Origin: JBGSWL01 sp041752455
GTDB taxonomy: Bacteria; Pseudomonadota; Alphaproteobacteria; Rhizobiales; Rhizobiaceae
NCBI GenBank assembly: GCA_041752455.1
Contig: JBGSWL010000091.1
Location: forward strand, 1-11,538
Reading direction: 5' to 3'
DNA: 11,538 nucleotides
The notes beneath the pieces were generated by a model. The model did not search any database. It was given only the letters and a program-made list of their open reading frames with translations, and was not told where the DNA came from. Below, piece after piece: positions 6,003 through 11,538 of this stretch. The position numbers and the translations under genes were made by a program. Position 1 is the first letter of the stretch; each line of letters begins with the position of its first letter.

Positions 6003-6986
6003 ATGACCGACACTCTCCGTCTTTCGCGCCGTACGCTGTTTCGCGCCAGTGCCGTTGGTGCTGCCGCGCTGGCAACCCCGCAGATCATGACGCGTGCCGC
6101 GTACGCACAGATGGCAGCCGCCGCTGACGTCTCGCCGTTCAGCCGTTTCAAGCTTGGCGCATTCGAAGTGACAGTTCTCTCGGACGGCACCCGTGCCGTC
6201 GAAAAGCCGGAAACCATTTTCGGCACCAACCAGACGCCGGAAACCGTGACCGGCCTGCTGACCCAGAACTTCTTGCCGACGGACAAAGCGCTGTTCCAGT
6301 TCTCGCCGACCGTCGTCAACACCGGCACGGACATCATCCTCTTTGACACCGGCAATGGAGAAGGCGGCCGCGAAGGCGGCGTCGGTCGCACCCGCGCAAC
6401 GCTTGAAGCATCGGGCATTTCGCCAGATGCCGTCACCGTCGTCGTGCTGACACACATGCATGGCGACCACATCGGCGGTGTGACCGAAGGCGGCGCTCCG
6501 GCGTTCCCGAATGCCCGCTATGTGACCGGCCAGGCCGAATACGATTTCTGGGCCTCGACCGACCGCGTCGGCACACCCGCCGAAGGCACCCACAAGTCTG
6601 TCGTCGAAAAGATCGTTCCGTTGGCGGAAAAGACCACCTTCATCGGCGACGGCGGCACCGTCGTTCCGGGGATCACCGGCATGGCCGCGTTCGGCCATAC
6701 GCCCGGCCACATGATCTACAACATCGAGTCGGAAGGCCGTCGCCTCGTCCTGACCGCAGACACCGCCAACCACTTCATCCTGTCGCTGCAGCAGCCGGAA
6801 TGGGAAGTGCGCTTCGATGCGGACAAGGCAGCCGCCGCCGCAACCCGCAAGGCCGTGTTCGGCATGCTGGCAAGCGATCGCGTGCCGTTCATCGGCTACC
6901 ACATGCCGTTCCCGTCGGTCGGCTTCATCGAAACCATGGGCGAGGGCTACCGCTTCGTGCCGGAAACCTACCAGTTCGACATCTGA
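6003..6986 (+). CDS. Tat-exported metallo-beta-lactamase-fold hydrolase
   Basis: A 327-residue MBL-fold enzyme. The N-terminus has a twin-arginine signal: SRRTLF (8-13), a hydrophobic Ala-rich stretch and a likely cleavage after AYA (residue 35), so it is predicted to be exported folded to the periplasm. The metal-binding set is complete: HMHGDH (H151, H153, D155, H156), GHTPGH (H236), TAD (D253) and GYH (H300), as expected for a dinuclear zinc hydrolase. Substrates in this family range from lactones (AHL lactonases, PHP-type enzymes) to thioesters and beta-lactams, and nothing here decides among them. The closest general type is the Tat-signal 'MBL fold metallo-hydrolase' common in rhizobia. 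GAGGAGG lies just upstream of the ATG. The 177-base gap after glycosyltransferase copy 2 and the strong terminator behind it suggest a single-gene transcript. Confidence 0.92.
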   Translation: MTDTLRLSRRTLFRASAVGAAALATPQIMTRAAYAQMAAAADVSPFSRFKLGAFEVTVLSDGTRAVEKPETIFGTNQTPETVTGLLTQNFLPTDKALFQFSPTVVNTGTDIILFDTGNGEGGREGGVGRTRATLEASGISPDAVTVVVLTHMHGDHIGGVTEGGAPAFPNARYVTGQAEYDFWASTDRVGTPAEGTHKSVVEKIVPLAEKTTFIGDGGTVVPGITGMAAFGHTPGHMIYNIESEGRRLVLTADTANHFILSLQQPEWEVRFDADKAAAAATRKAVFGMLASDRVPFIGYHMPFPSVGFIETMGEGYRFVPETYQFDI

Positions 6987-7008
6987 TCAGCGGATACGGT
7001 AATGTTCG

Positions 7009-7042
7009 AAAGACCCGGCGCAGCCTTTGCGCCGGGTCTTTT
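7009..7042 (+). terminator. intrinsic terminator after the MBL-fold gene
   Basis: AGACCCGGCGC (7011-7021) and GCGCCGGGTCT (7029-7039) form a perfect 11-bp GC-rich stem with the 7-base loop AGCCTTT. It is flanked by AA on the left and by TTT on the right, which extends the stem and gives a short T-run. It lies 22 bases after the MBL-fold stop and separates that gene from guaB. Confidence 0.9.
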
Positions 7043-7178
7043 CGTTGTGTGAAGCGCCGATTGAAAACGCCGTCCGCCCTTCCGCTTGAGACCTGCCCGT
7101 GGTACCTGCCACTGCCAACGCAAGCGCGCATGCCGCGCCGCACAATTCCGATGGACCCGTTCCGGAAAGACGAACGCG

Positions 7179-8681
7179 ATGGCCAAGATCATTGACGCAG
7201 CAACCGGCGATTATGCGCTGACTTTCGACGACGTGCTGCTGCAGCCCGGCGCTTCGGATGTTTTGCCGGGCCAGACCGATATCCGAACAAAGATCGCCAG
7301 CGATATCGAACTCAACATCCCACTGTTGTCGGCGGCGATGGATACGGTCACCGAGTCCCGCCTTGCCATTGCCATGGCGCAGGCCGGCGGCATCGGCATC
7401 ATCCACCGCAACCTCAACCCCGAGCAGCAGGCCGAAGAGGTTCGTCAGGTCAAGAAGTTCGAGAGCGGCATGGTCGTCAATCCGGTGGTGATCGGGCCTG
7501 ACGCGACGCTCGCCGACGCCAAGCTGCTGATGAAACTGCACGGCATTTCCGGCATTCCGGTGGTCGAAGATGCCGGCATCGGCGCGCAAAAGCCCGGCCG
7601 TCTCGTCGGCATCCTGACCAATCGCGATGTGCGCTTTGCCTCCGATCCGTCGCAGCGCGTCTACGAACTGATGACGCGGGAAAACCTCGTCACCGTGCGC
7701 GAAAATGTCGAACAGGATGAGGCCAAGCGCCTCCTCCACAAGCACCGCATTGAAAAGCTTGTCGTCGTCGATGATCGCGGCTTCTGCGTCGGGCTGATCA
7801 CCGTCAAGGACATGGAAAAATCCCAGCTCAACCCGCATGCCACCAAGGACCTGCAGGGGCGCCTGCGGGTCGGGGCAGCGGTTTCCGTCGGCACTGACGC
7901 CATGGAGCGCGCCGAACGCCTTATGGATGCCGGCGTCGATCTGATCGTCGTCGATACCGCCCACGGCCATTCGGCCGGGGTGCTGCGCGCGGTCGCTGAA
8001 GTCAAGAAATTGTCGAACTCGGTGCGCATCATCGCCGGCAATGTGGCGACCGGCGACGGCACCAAGGCGCTGATCGATGCGGGCGCCGATGCGGTCAAGG
8101 TCGGGATCGGCCCCGGTTCGATCTGCACGACGCGCGTGGTCGCCGGTGTCGGCGTGCCGCAGCTTGCCGCTGTCATGGCGTCGGTCGAAGCGGCAGCGCA
8201 GCAGGGCATACCGGTCATCGCCGACGGCGGCATCAAGCTGTCCGGAGATCTCGCCAAGGCTTTGGCCGCCGGTGCGTCAGCCGCCATGGTCGGCTCGGTT
8301 CTGGCCGGAACTGACGAGACACCGGGCGAGGTCTATCTCTACCAGGGACGCTCCTACAAAGCCTATCGCGGCATGGGATCGGTCGGGGCGATGGCGCGCG
8401 GCTCGGCCGACCGCTACTTCCAGGCCGAAGTGCGCGATACGCTGAAGCTGGTGCCCGAAGGCATCGAAGGCCAGGTGCCCTACAAGGGTCCCGTGTCCGG
8501 TGTCCTGCACCAGTTGGCCGGCGGCCTTCGCGCGGCAATGGGCTACACCGGCGCACGGACGCTAGCGGAATTTCACGAGAAAGCCTGCTTCGTGCGCATC
8601 ACCAATGCGGGTCTTCGTGAAAGCCACACCCATGATGTGTCGATCACCCGCGAAAGCCCGAACTATCCCGGCGGCAGCTGA
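7179..8681 (+). CDS. guaB: inosine-5'-monophosphate dehydrogenase GuaB
   Basis: Converts IMP to XMP with reduction of NAD+, the first committed step of GMP synthesis, as a cytoplasmic tetramer. The product has 500 residues, the usual bacterial length. The N-terminal LTFDDVLLQPG (14-24) is typical. Two CBS domains span about residues 98-215 and would bind adenine/guanine nucleotides allosterically. The catalytic-loop motif GPGSICTTR (311-319) carries the nucleophile C316. The IMP phosphate region includes GMGSVGAM (398-405), and the Arg-Tyr pair of the mobile flap is R412-Y413 in SADRYFQ, followed by PEGIEGQVPYKG. The C-terminus ESHTHDVSITRESPNY is conserved. ATG 7179 is chosen because homologues begin close to TFDDVLL; the longer frame from 7086 adds 31 unconserved residues. 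The ribosome site is weak (GGAAAGA upstream). It is followed after one base by the next gene. Confidence 0.98.
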   Translation: MAKIIDAATGDYALTFDDVLLQPGASDVLPGQTDIRTKIASDIELNIPLLSAAMDTVTESRLAIAMAQAGGIGIIHRNLNPEQQAEEVRQVKKFESGMVVNPVVIGPDATLADAKLLMKLHGISGIPVVEDAGIGAQKPGRLVGILTNRDVRFASDPSQRVYELMTRENLVTVRENVEQDEAKRLLHKHRIEKLVVVDDRGFCVGLITVKDMEKSQLNPHATKDLQGRLRVGAAVSVGTDAMERAERLMDAGVDLIVVDTAHGHSAGVLRAVAEVKKLSNSVRIIAGNVATGDGTKALIDAGADAVKVGIGPGSICTTRVVAGVGVPQLAAVMASVEAAAQQGIPVIADGGIKLSGDLAKALAAGASAAMVGSVLAGTDETPGEVYLYQGRSYKAYRGMGSVGAMARGSADRYFQAEVRDTLKLVPEGIEGQVPYKGPVSGVLHQLAGGLRAAMGYTGARTLAEFHEKACFVRITNAGLRESHTHDVSITRESPNYPGGS

Positions 8682-8682
8682 G

Positions 8683-9252
8683 ATGCAGGAAAGGCCGTCC
8701 CGCCCGGCGTTCCAGATCCGGACCAGACTGGTGGTCATTGCGACATTGCTCTGGCTTGGCGCCATGACGGCGGTGCACAGCCTGTGGTTCGAACCGATGG
8801 CTGGCGGGCGCAAGGCGCCCGATCTTCTGCCGTTTGGCTATGACCTTGCAACCTTCGCCGCATGGCGCGAGGCGCTGGGGGAGGCGGGGCGCGCAGCGTT
8901 CCTGACGTGGCATACACGCGGGCTCGACCTGATCTTCCCGTTCCTCTTGACGCTCGCGTTGTTGCTGCTTTTGACCGACATCCTGTCGGCCTTTGCCCGC
9001 TTTCGCGCGATGCCCGGCTGGGCAAAAACCCTCGCTCCGGCGGTCCTCGCCGCGCCCTATGGCGTCGTGGATCTGATGGAGAACGCAGCCGTCGCGGCGA
9101 TGCTTGACGGCTCGCAAGCGGTCGATGCGGCAAATGTTGCGGGGGCGGAAAGCCTGACTGTGCTCAAATTTGCCGCTATCGCGCTGCCATTGCTTATTGC
9201 AGGCGTGCTCGCAACGGTCGCTTACACATCCAAATCCGGAGCCCGAACATGA
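8683..9252 (+). CDS. four-helix integral membrane protein of unknown function
   Basis: A 189-residue protein whose ATG follows the guaB stop by one base (TGAGATG), so translation is probably coupled. Predicted membrane segments are at about residues 15-33, 81-103 (long Leu-rich run), 116-140 and 159-182. The ~45-residue loop between the first two is polar and contains HSLWFEPMAGG and WHTRGLDL. The third helix holds the acidic motif PYGVVDLMENAA (125-136), Asp and Glu within a hydrophobic stretch, which suggests a functional intramembrane site. The C-terminus is short and basic. No signal-peptide cleavage site or known enzymatic motif is visible. Its last four bases overlap the start of the MAPEG gene, so the two may act together. 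I do not recognise a named family. Confidence 0.85.
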   Translation: MQERPSRPAFQIRTRLVVIATLLWLGAMTAVHSLWFEPMAGGRKAPDLLPFGYDLATFAAWREALGEAGRAAFLTWHTRGLDLIFPFLLTLALLLLLTDILSAFARFRAMPGWAKTLAPAVLAAPYGVVDLMENAAVAAMLDGSQAVDAANVAGAESLTVLKFAAIALPLLIAGVLATVAYTSKSGART

Positions 9253-9668
9253 ACCCGAACTGGATCTTTTGGCCGGTGATCGCGCAAGCGCTTGTCACGC
9301 TCTACATGTATGTGCCGATGAGCAACGCGCGGATGGCTGCGGTCAAGGCAGGCAAGGCAACCGCCGCCGACTTCCGCCTGCCGAACGTTGACGAAAAGCC
9401 GGAAACCCGACGCCTCGCCAATGCCTTGACCAACCAGTTCGAACTGCCGGTGTTGTTTTACACCGTCTGTCTCGCCGCCCATGCGGCTGGGCTGGTCGAT
9501 TGGGTGCTGCTGGCGGCAGCGACGCTCTTCGTTGTCCTGAAGACGGTGCACAGCTATGTGCACGCCACGACCAACCGGCTGCGGCACAGGCGGCCGATCT
9601 TCATGGCCGCCTATGGCGTCTGCATACTCTTGTGGCTCTGGTTTGCGGCGCGCCTAGCGCTGGGCTGA
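9249..9668 (+). CDS. MAPEG-family membrane protein
   Basis: A 139-residue protein with four predicted membrane helices (about residues 5-24, 64-82, 84-104 and 116-137). It carries a MAPEG-type core: NQFELPVLFYTVC (62-74), then HSYVHATTNRLRHRRP (101-116) with the family-typical His, Asn and Arg. Eukaryotic MAPEG proteins (microsomal glutathione transferases, FLAP, LTC4 synthase) are trimeric and often bind glutathione. The role of the short bacterial members is mostly unknown, so only the family is claimed. GGAG (9238-9241) lies seven bases before the ATG, and the ATGA overlap with the preceding gene implies one transcript with guaB. The stop is six bases from the stop of the convergent dehydrogenase gene. 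Confidence 0.9.
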   Translation: MNPNWIFWPVIAQALVTLYMYVPMSNARMAAVKAGKATAADFRLPNVDEKPETRRLANALTNQFELPVLFYTVCLAAHAAGLVDWVLLAAATLFVVLKTVHSYVHATTNRLRHRRPIFMAAYGVCILLWLWFAARLALG

Positions 9669-9674
9669 TACCAA

Positions 9675-10802
9675 TCAGCTTGGACTGCCCGGGGTGATCT
9701 TCAGCAATCGCCCACCGGGGCCGTCCTCCAGAACCATGATCGCGCCATCGGGTGCCTGTTCGACTTCGCGCACCCGCGCATCCCACTCGAAACGCTCGGC
9801 TTCGCGGGCGCTCTCCCCGTCGATATCGACGTGAACCAATGCCTGGCCTGCCAGCCCGCCGATCAGCGCGTCGCCCTTCCAGGCTTCAAAGAGATCGGCT
9901 GAATAAAGCGCAAAACCGGCCGGCGCGATGGATGGCACCCAGAAGGCCTCCGGCGCATTGAACTCCGGCCGCGTATCATGATCCGGGATCGCCACACCGG
10001 AATAGTGGTTGCCGTTGGAGACGATCGGCCAGCCATGATTAGTGCCGGCAAGTGTCAGGTTGATTTCATCGCCATGGCGCGGGCCCATTTCGTGGGTCCA
10101 AAGCCGTCCGTCCGCATCAAAAGCAATGCCGAGCATGTTGCGGTGACCGACCGACCAGAAGGTTTTCGCGAGATCACCTTCGGTCTGATACGGATTGTCT
10201 TCAGGCACTGTGCCATCATCGTTGAGGCGGATCACCTTGCCGAGCGCCGAAGCCATGTCCTGCGCCGGGTCCATCTTCTGGCGGTCGCCTGAGGTGATGA
10301 ACAGCTTTCCATCGGGCGCAAAGGCGATGCGGTGCGAATAGTGGCCCTCGCCACGAACCTTCGGCATCTGTTCCCAGATGCGTTGAAGGTCGGTCAGCGC
10401 GGGGCTGTCACCGGACGTGTCAAGCCGGGCGCGAATGACCACCGCGCCGTTGCCGCCGCGTCCAGCCTCTGCATAGGAAAGGTAGACGAGGCCGTTGTCT
10501 GCAAAATCTGGGTGAAGGACCACATCGCCCAACCCGCCTTGGCCGCCATAGGCAACCTCCGGCACGCCGGAGACCGGCGTCTGTGTGCCATCGGCTTTGA
10601 CGTGCAGCAAGGCCCCGGCCTTCTGGGTGACCAGCATGGTGGCATCCGGCAGGAATGTCATCGCCCAAGGTTCGTCGAAACTGGCTATTTCGGTGGCTTC
10701 GATGACCGTTCCAGCCGTGCCGGTCACCGGAAAGGCGAGCGCCGGCGAGGCGAGGGCTGTGGTCAGAACCAAGGCGGCGAGAGTGGGAGCGGTCGTGTTC
10801 AT
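9675..10802 (-). CDS. secreted PQQ-dependent soluble aldose dehydrogenase (YliI/Asd, sGDH-like)
   Basis: Predicted periplasmic six-bladed beta-propeller quinoprotein that oxidises aldoses to lactones using PQQ and calcium. With the ATG at 10802 the protein has 375 residues and a Sec signal peptide (hydrophobic core about 6-20, likely cleavage after ALA at residue 23). Diagnostic positions are GQGGLGDVVLHPDF (87-100), GHYSHRIAF (153-161, H154 aligning with the catalytic base and R158 with a PQQ contact), SGDR with the conserved QD and a GK(V/L)IRL-type segment (188-193), GHRNMLGIAF (219-228), HEMGPRHGDEIN (237-248) and GTNHGWP (253-259). The start is fixed by AAGGAG (positions 10814-10809 on the minus strand) six bases before ATG 10802; an ATG at 10808 abuts it and is unlikely. 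No PQQ biosynthesis gene is visible here. Convergent with the MAPEG gene and divergent from rsmB. Confidence 0.92.
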   Translation of the reverse strand: MNTTAPTLAALVLTTALASPALAFPVTGTAGTVIEATEIASFDEPWAMTFLPDATMLVTQKAGALLHVKADGTQTPVSGVPEVAYGGQGGLGDVVLHPDFADNGLVYLSYAEAGRGGNGAVVIRARLDTSGDSPALTDLQRIWEQMPKVRGEGHYSHRIAFAPDGKLFITSGDRQKMDPAQDMASALGKVIRLNDDGTVPEDNPYQTEGDLAKTFWSVGHRNMLGIAFDADGRLWTHEMGPRHGDEINLTLAGTNHGWPIVSNGNHYSGVAIPDHDTRPEFNAPEAFWVPSIAPAGFALYSADLFEAWKGDALIGGLAGQALVHVDIDGESAREAERFEWDARVREVEQAPDGAIMVLEDGPGGRLLKITPGSPS

Positions 10803-10947
10803 CGGCATCTCCTTGCATCGACTTCGATACCATTCATGTTGTGCGCGAATTGGGCCGAACAAGGGTCAAGACGCGCCGTCACCCTTTCCGTTGTGTGTGC
10901 GATGGCCTAAAGCGGGCGCAAGACATTTCCATGAAGCGGCAAAAGAT
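10803..10947. promoter_or_regulatory. divergent intergenic region with both promoters expected
   Basis: These 145 bases separate the minus-strand sugar dehydrogenase from the plus-strand rsmB-type gene, so both 5' regions must lie here. I looked for CTTGAC/CTATAT-type boxes. On the minus strand CTTGACC is present (forward GGTCAAG at 10864-10870), but no good -10 box stands 16-18 bases away. Only the presence of promoters is inferred, not their positions. Confidence 0.35.
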
Positions 10948-11538
10948 ATGCGCCTCGGCGGCAGGGTGGCAGCGGCCATCGAGATCCTTGACGACATCGC
11001 CCGGGCCAATCGCCCAGTGTCGGTGGCGCTTGCCGATTGGGGCAAGGCGCACCGTTTTGCCGGGTCGGGAGACCGGGCGGCGATCGGCAACCTCGTCTAC
11101 GACGTGATGCGTTGCCGCCTGTCGAATGCCCACGCAGCAGGCGACGATACGCCGGTGGCGCTGGTTCTTGCGGCTCTGGTCCGCCAGTGGGCCATGACGC
11201 CCGATGCGGTCCGCGCCGCCTTTGAGGGCGATCCCCATGCGCCCGCCATTCCCGATTTCATCGACACGATCGCCAGCGCCGACTTTGCCTTTGCCGATGC
11301 TCATGTGGAGGCCGACATTCCGCAATGGCTCGCCGAGCCGTTCGAAGAGGCGTTCGGCGAAGAATGGGTCGATGAAGCCAAGGCCTTTTCGGAGCGCCCG
11401 CCGCTCGACCTGCGCGTCAACACGCTGAAGTCCGACCGCGAAAAGGTCATCAAGGCGCTGGCAAAGACCGGCGCCAAGCCGGCGCCTCTGGCGCGTCAGG
11501 GCGTGCGCATTGCAGCGCCGGTGCGCGACGGCCGCCTG
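10948..11538 (+). CDS. rsmB: RsmB-type 16S rRNA (cytosine-5) methyltransferase, 5' part (runs off the edge)
   Basis: The frame is open from ATG 10948 to the window end (197 codons seen). The N-terminus MRLGGRVAAAIEILDDIA, followed by DWGKAHRFAGSGDRAAIGNLVYDVM, is characteristic of the alphaproteobacterial RsmB/NOP (Fmu-like) SAM-dependent RNA methyltransferases, which methylate C967-type cytosines in 16S rRNA. WLAEPFEEAFGEEW followed by PLDLRVNTLK (residues about 151-160) marks the passage from the N-terminal region to the RNA-binding and catalytic part. The SAM motifs and catalytic cysteines lie beyond the window. The ribosome site is weak. The start is supported by conservation of the RLGGR...AIEIL segment. 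A related RsmB-family paralogue cannot be excluded from the N-terminus alone. Confidence 0.88.
   Translation, partial: MRLGGRVAAAIEILDDIARANRPVSVALADWGKAHRFAGSGDRAAIGNLVYDVMRCRLSNAHAAGDDTPVALVLAALVRQWAMTPDAVRAAFEGDPHAPAIPDFIDTIASADFAFADAHVEADIPQWLAEPFEEAFGEEWVDEAKAFSERPPLDLRVNTLKSDREKVIKALAKTGAKPAPLARQGVRIAAPVRDGRL

Noticed and set aside
5997..6902. Antisense frame of 301 codons opposite the MBL-fold gene (similarly 1821-2729 opposite ppx)
   Set aside because: No ribosome site or recognisable domain. The sense strands encode complete, motif-rich enzymes.
6987..7970. Antisense open frame of 327 codons opposite guaB and the terminator
   Set aside because: It crosses the intrinsic terminator hairpin and mirrors conserved IMP dehydrogenase codons. 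Treated as a shadow.
1..11538. CRISPR arrays, insertion sequences, integrases, toxin-antitoxin or phage-defence genes
   Set aside because: No regularly spaced repeats, transposase or integrase motifs, or recognisable defence proteins were seen on either strand.

Overview
The window looks like chromosomal DNA of an alphaproteobacterium, most likely of the Hyphomicrobiales (a rhizobium-like or marine relative). The basis is the high GC and GC-rich third codon positions, ppx/rlmE and guaB/rsmB homologues of rhizobial type (including the Arg/Lys-rich tail on Ppx), and a tRNA promoter that fits a CTTGAC-N17-CTATAT pattern. No species is claimed.

Layout. Bases 1-956 are poorly coding: a possible 3' end of a gene at the left edge, one plausible small ORF (180-449), then about 450 bases with nothing I can name. 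This ends in a 46-bp palindrome (902-947) just beyond the 3' end of a minus-strand tRNA-Gln(CUG) (957-1030). From about 1248 to 5825 runs a plus-strand cluster: ppx/gppA-type phosphatase, rlmE (23S rRNA 2'-O-methyltransferase, ATGA overlap with ppx), a family-90 (CAP10/LpsA-like) glycosyltransferase, a decayed copy of the 3' part of rlmE, and a second family-90 glycosyltransferase. A Tat-exported metallo-beta-lactamase-fold hydrolase follows (6003-6986), closed by a strong intrinsic terminator (7009-7042). Next is a tight three-gene unit: guaB (IMP dehydrogenase), a four-helix membrane protein of unknown function, and a MAPEG-family membrane protein. A secreted PQQ-dependent aldose dehydrogenase lies convergently on the minus strand, its stop only 6 bases from the MAPEG stop. 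Divergent from it, the 5' part of an rsmB-type 16S rRNA m5C methyltransferase runs off the right edge.

How the genes relate. ppx, rlmE, guaB and rsmB are core functions (polyphosphate/(p)ppGpp, ribosome modification, GMP synthesis). The two glycosyltransferases are accessory genes set between core genes and probably modify LPS, capsule or another surface glycan. They are equal in length (326 aa) and about 60% identical without gaps by my manual alignment.

The most interesting observation is the rlmE remnant between the two glycosyltransferases (about 4577-4817). It matches rlmE from about residue 149 to the end, with one frameshift and a 45-base deletion, and includes a 47-base block with a single mismatch to the intact gene while its surroundings are only about 70-75% identical. 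So the cassette 'rlmE 3' end + GT90' is present twice in tandem, either by an old duplication or by repeated recombination at the 3' end of rlmE. I see no CRISPR array, transposase, integrase or phage gene.
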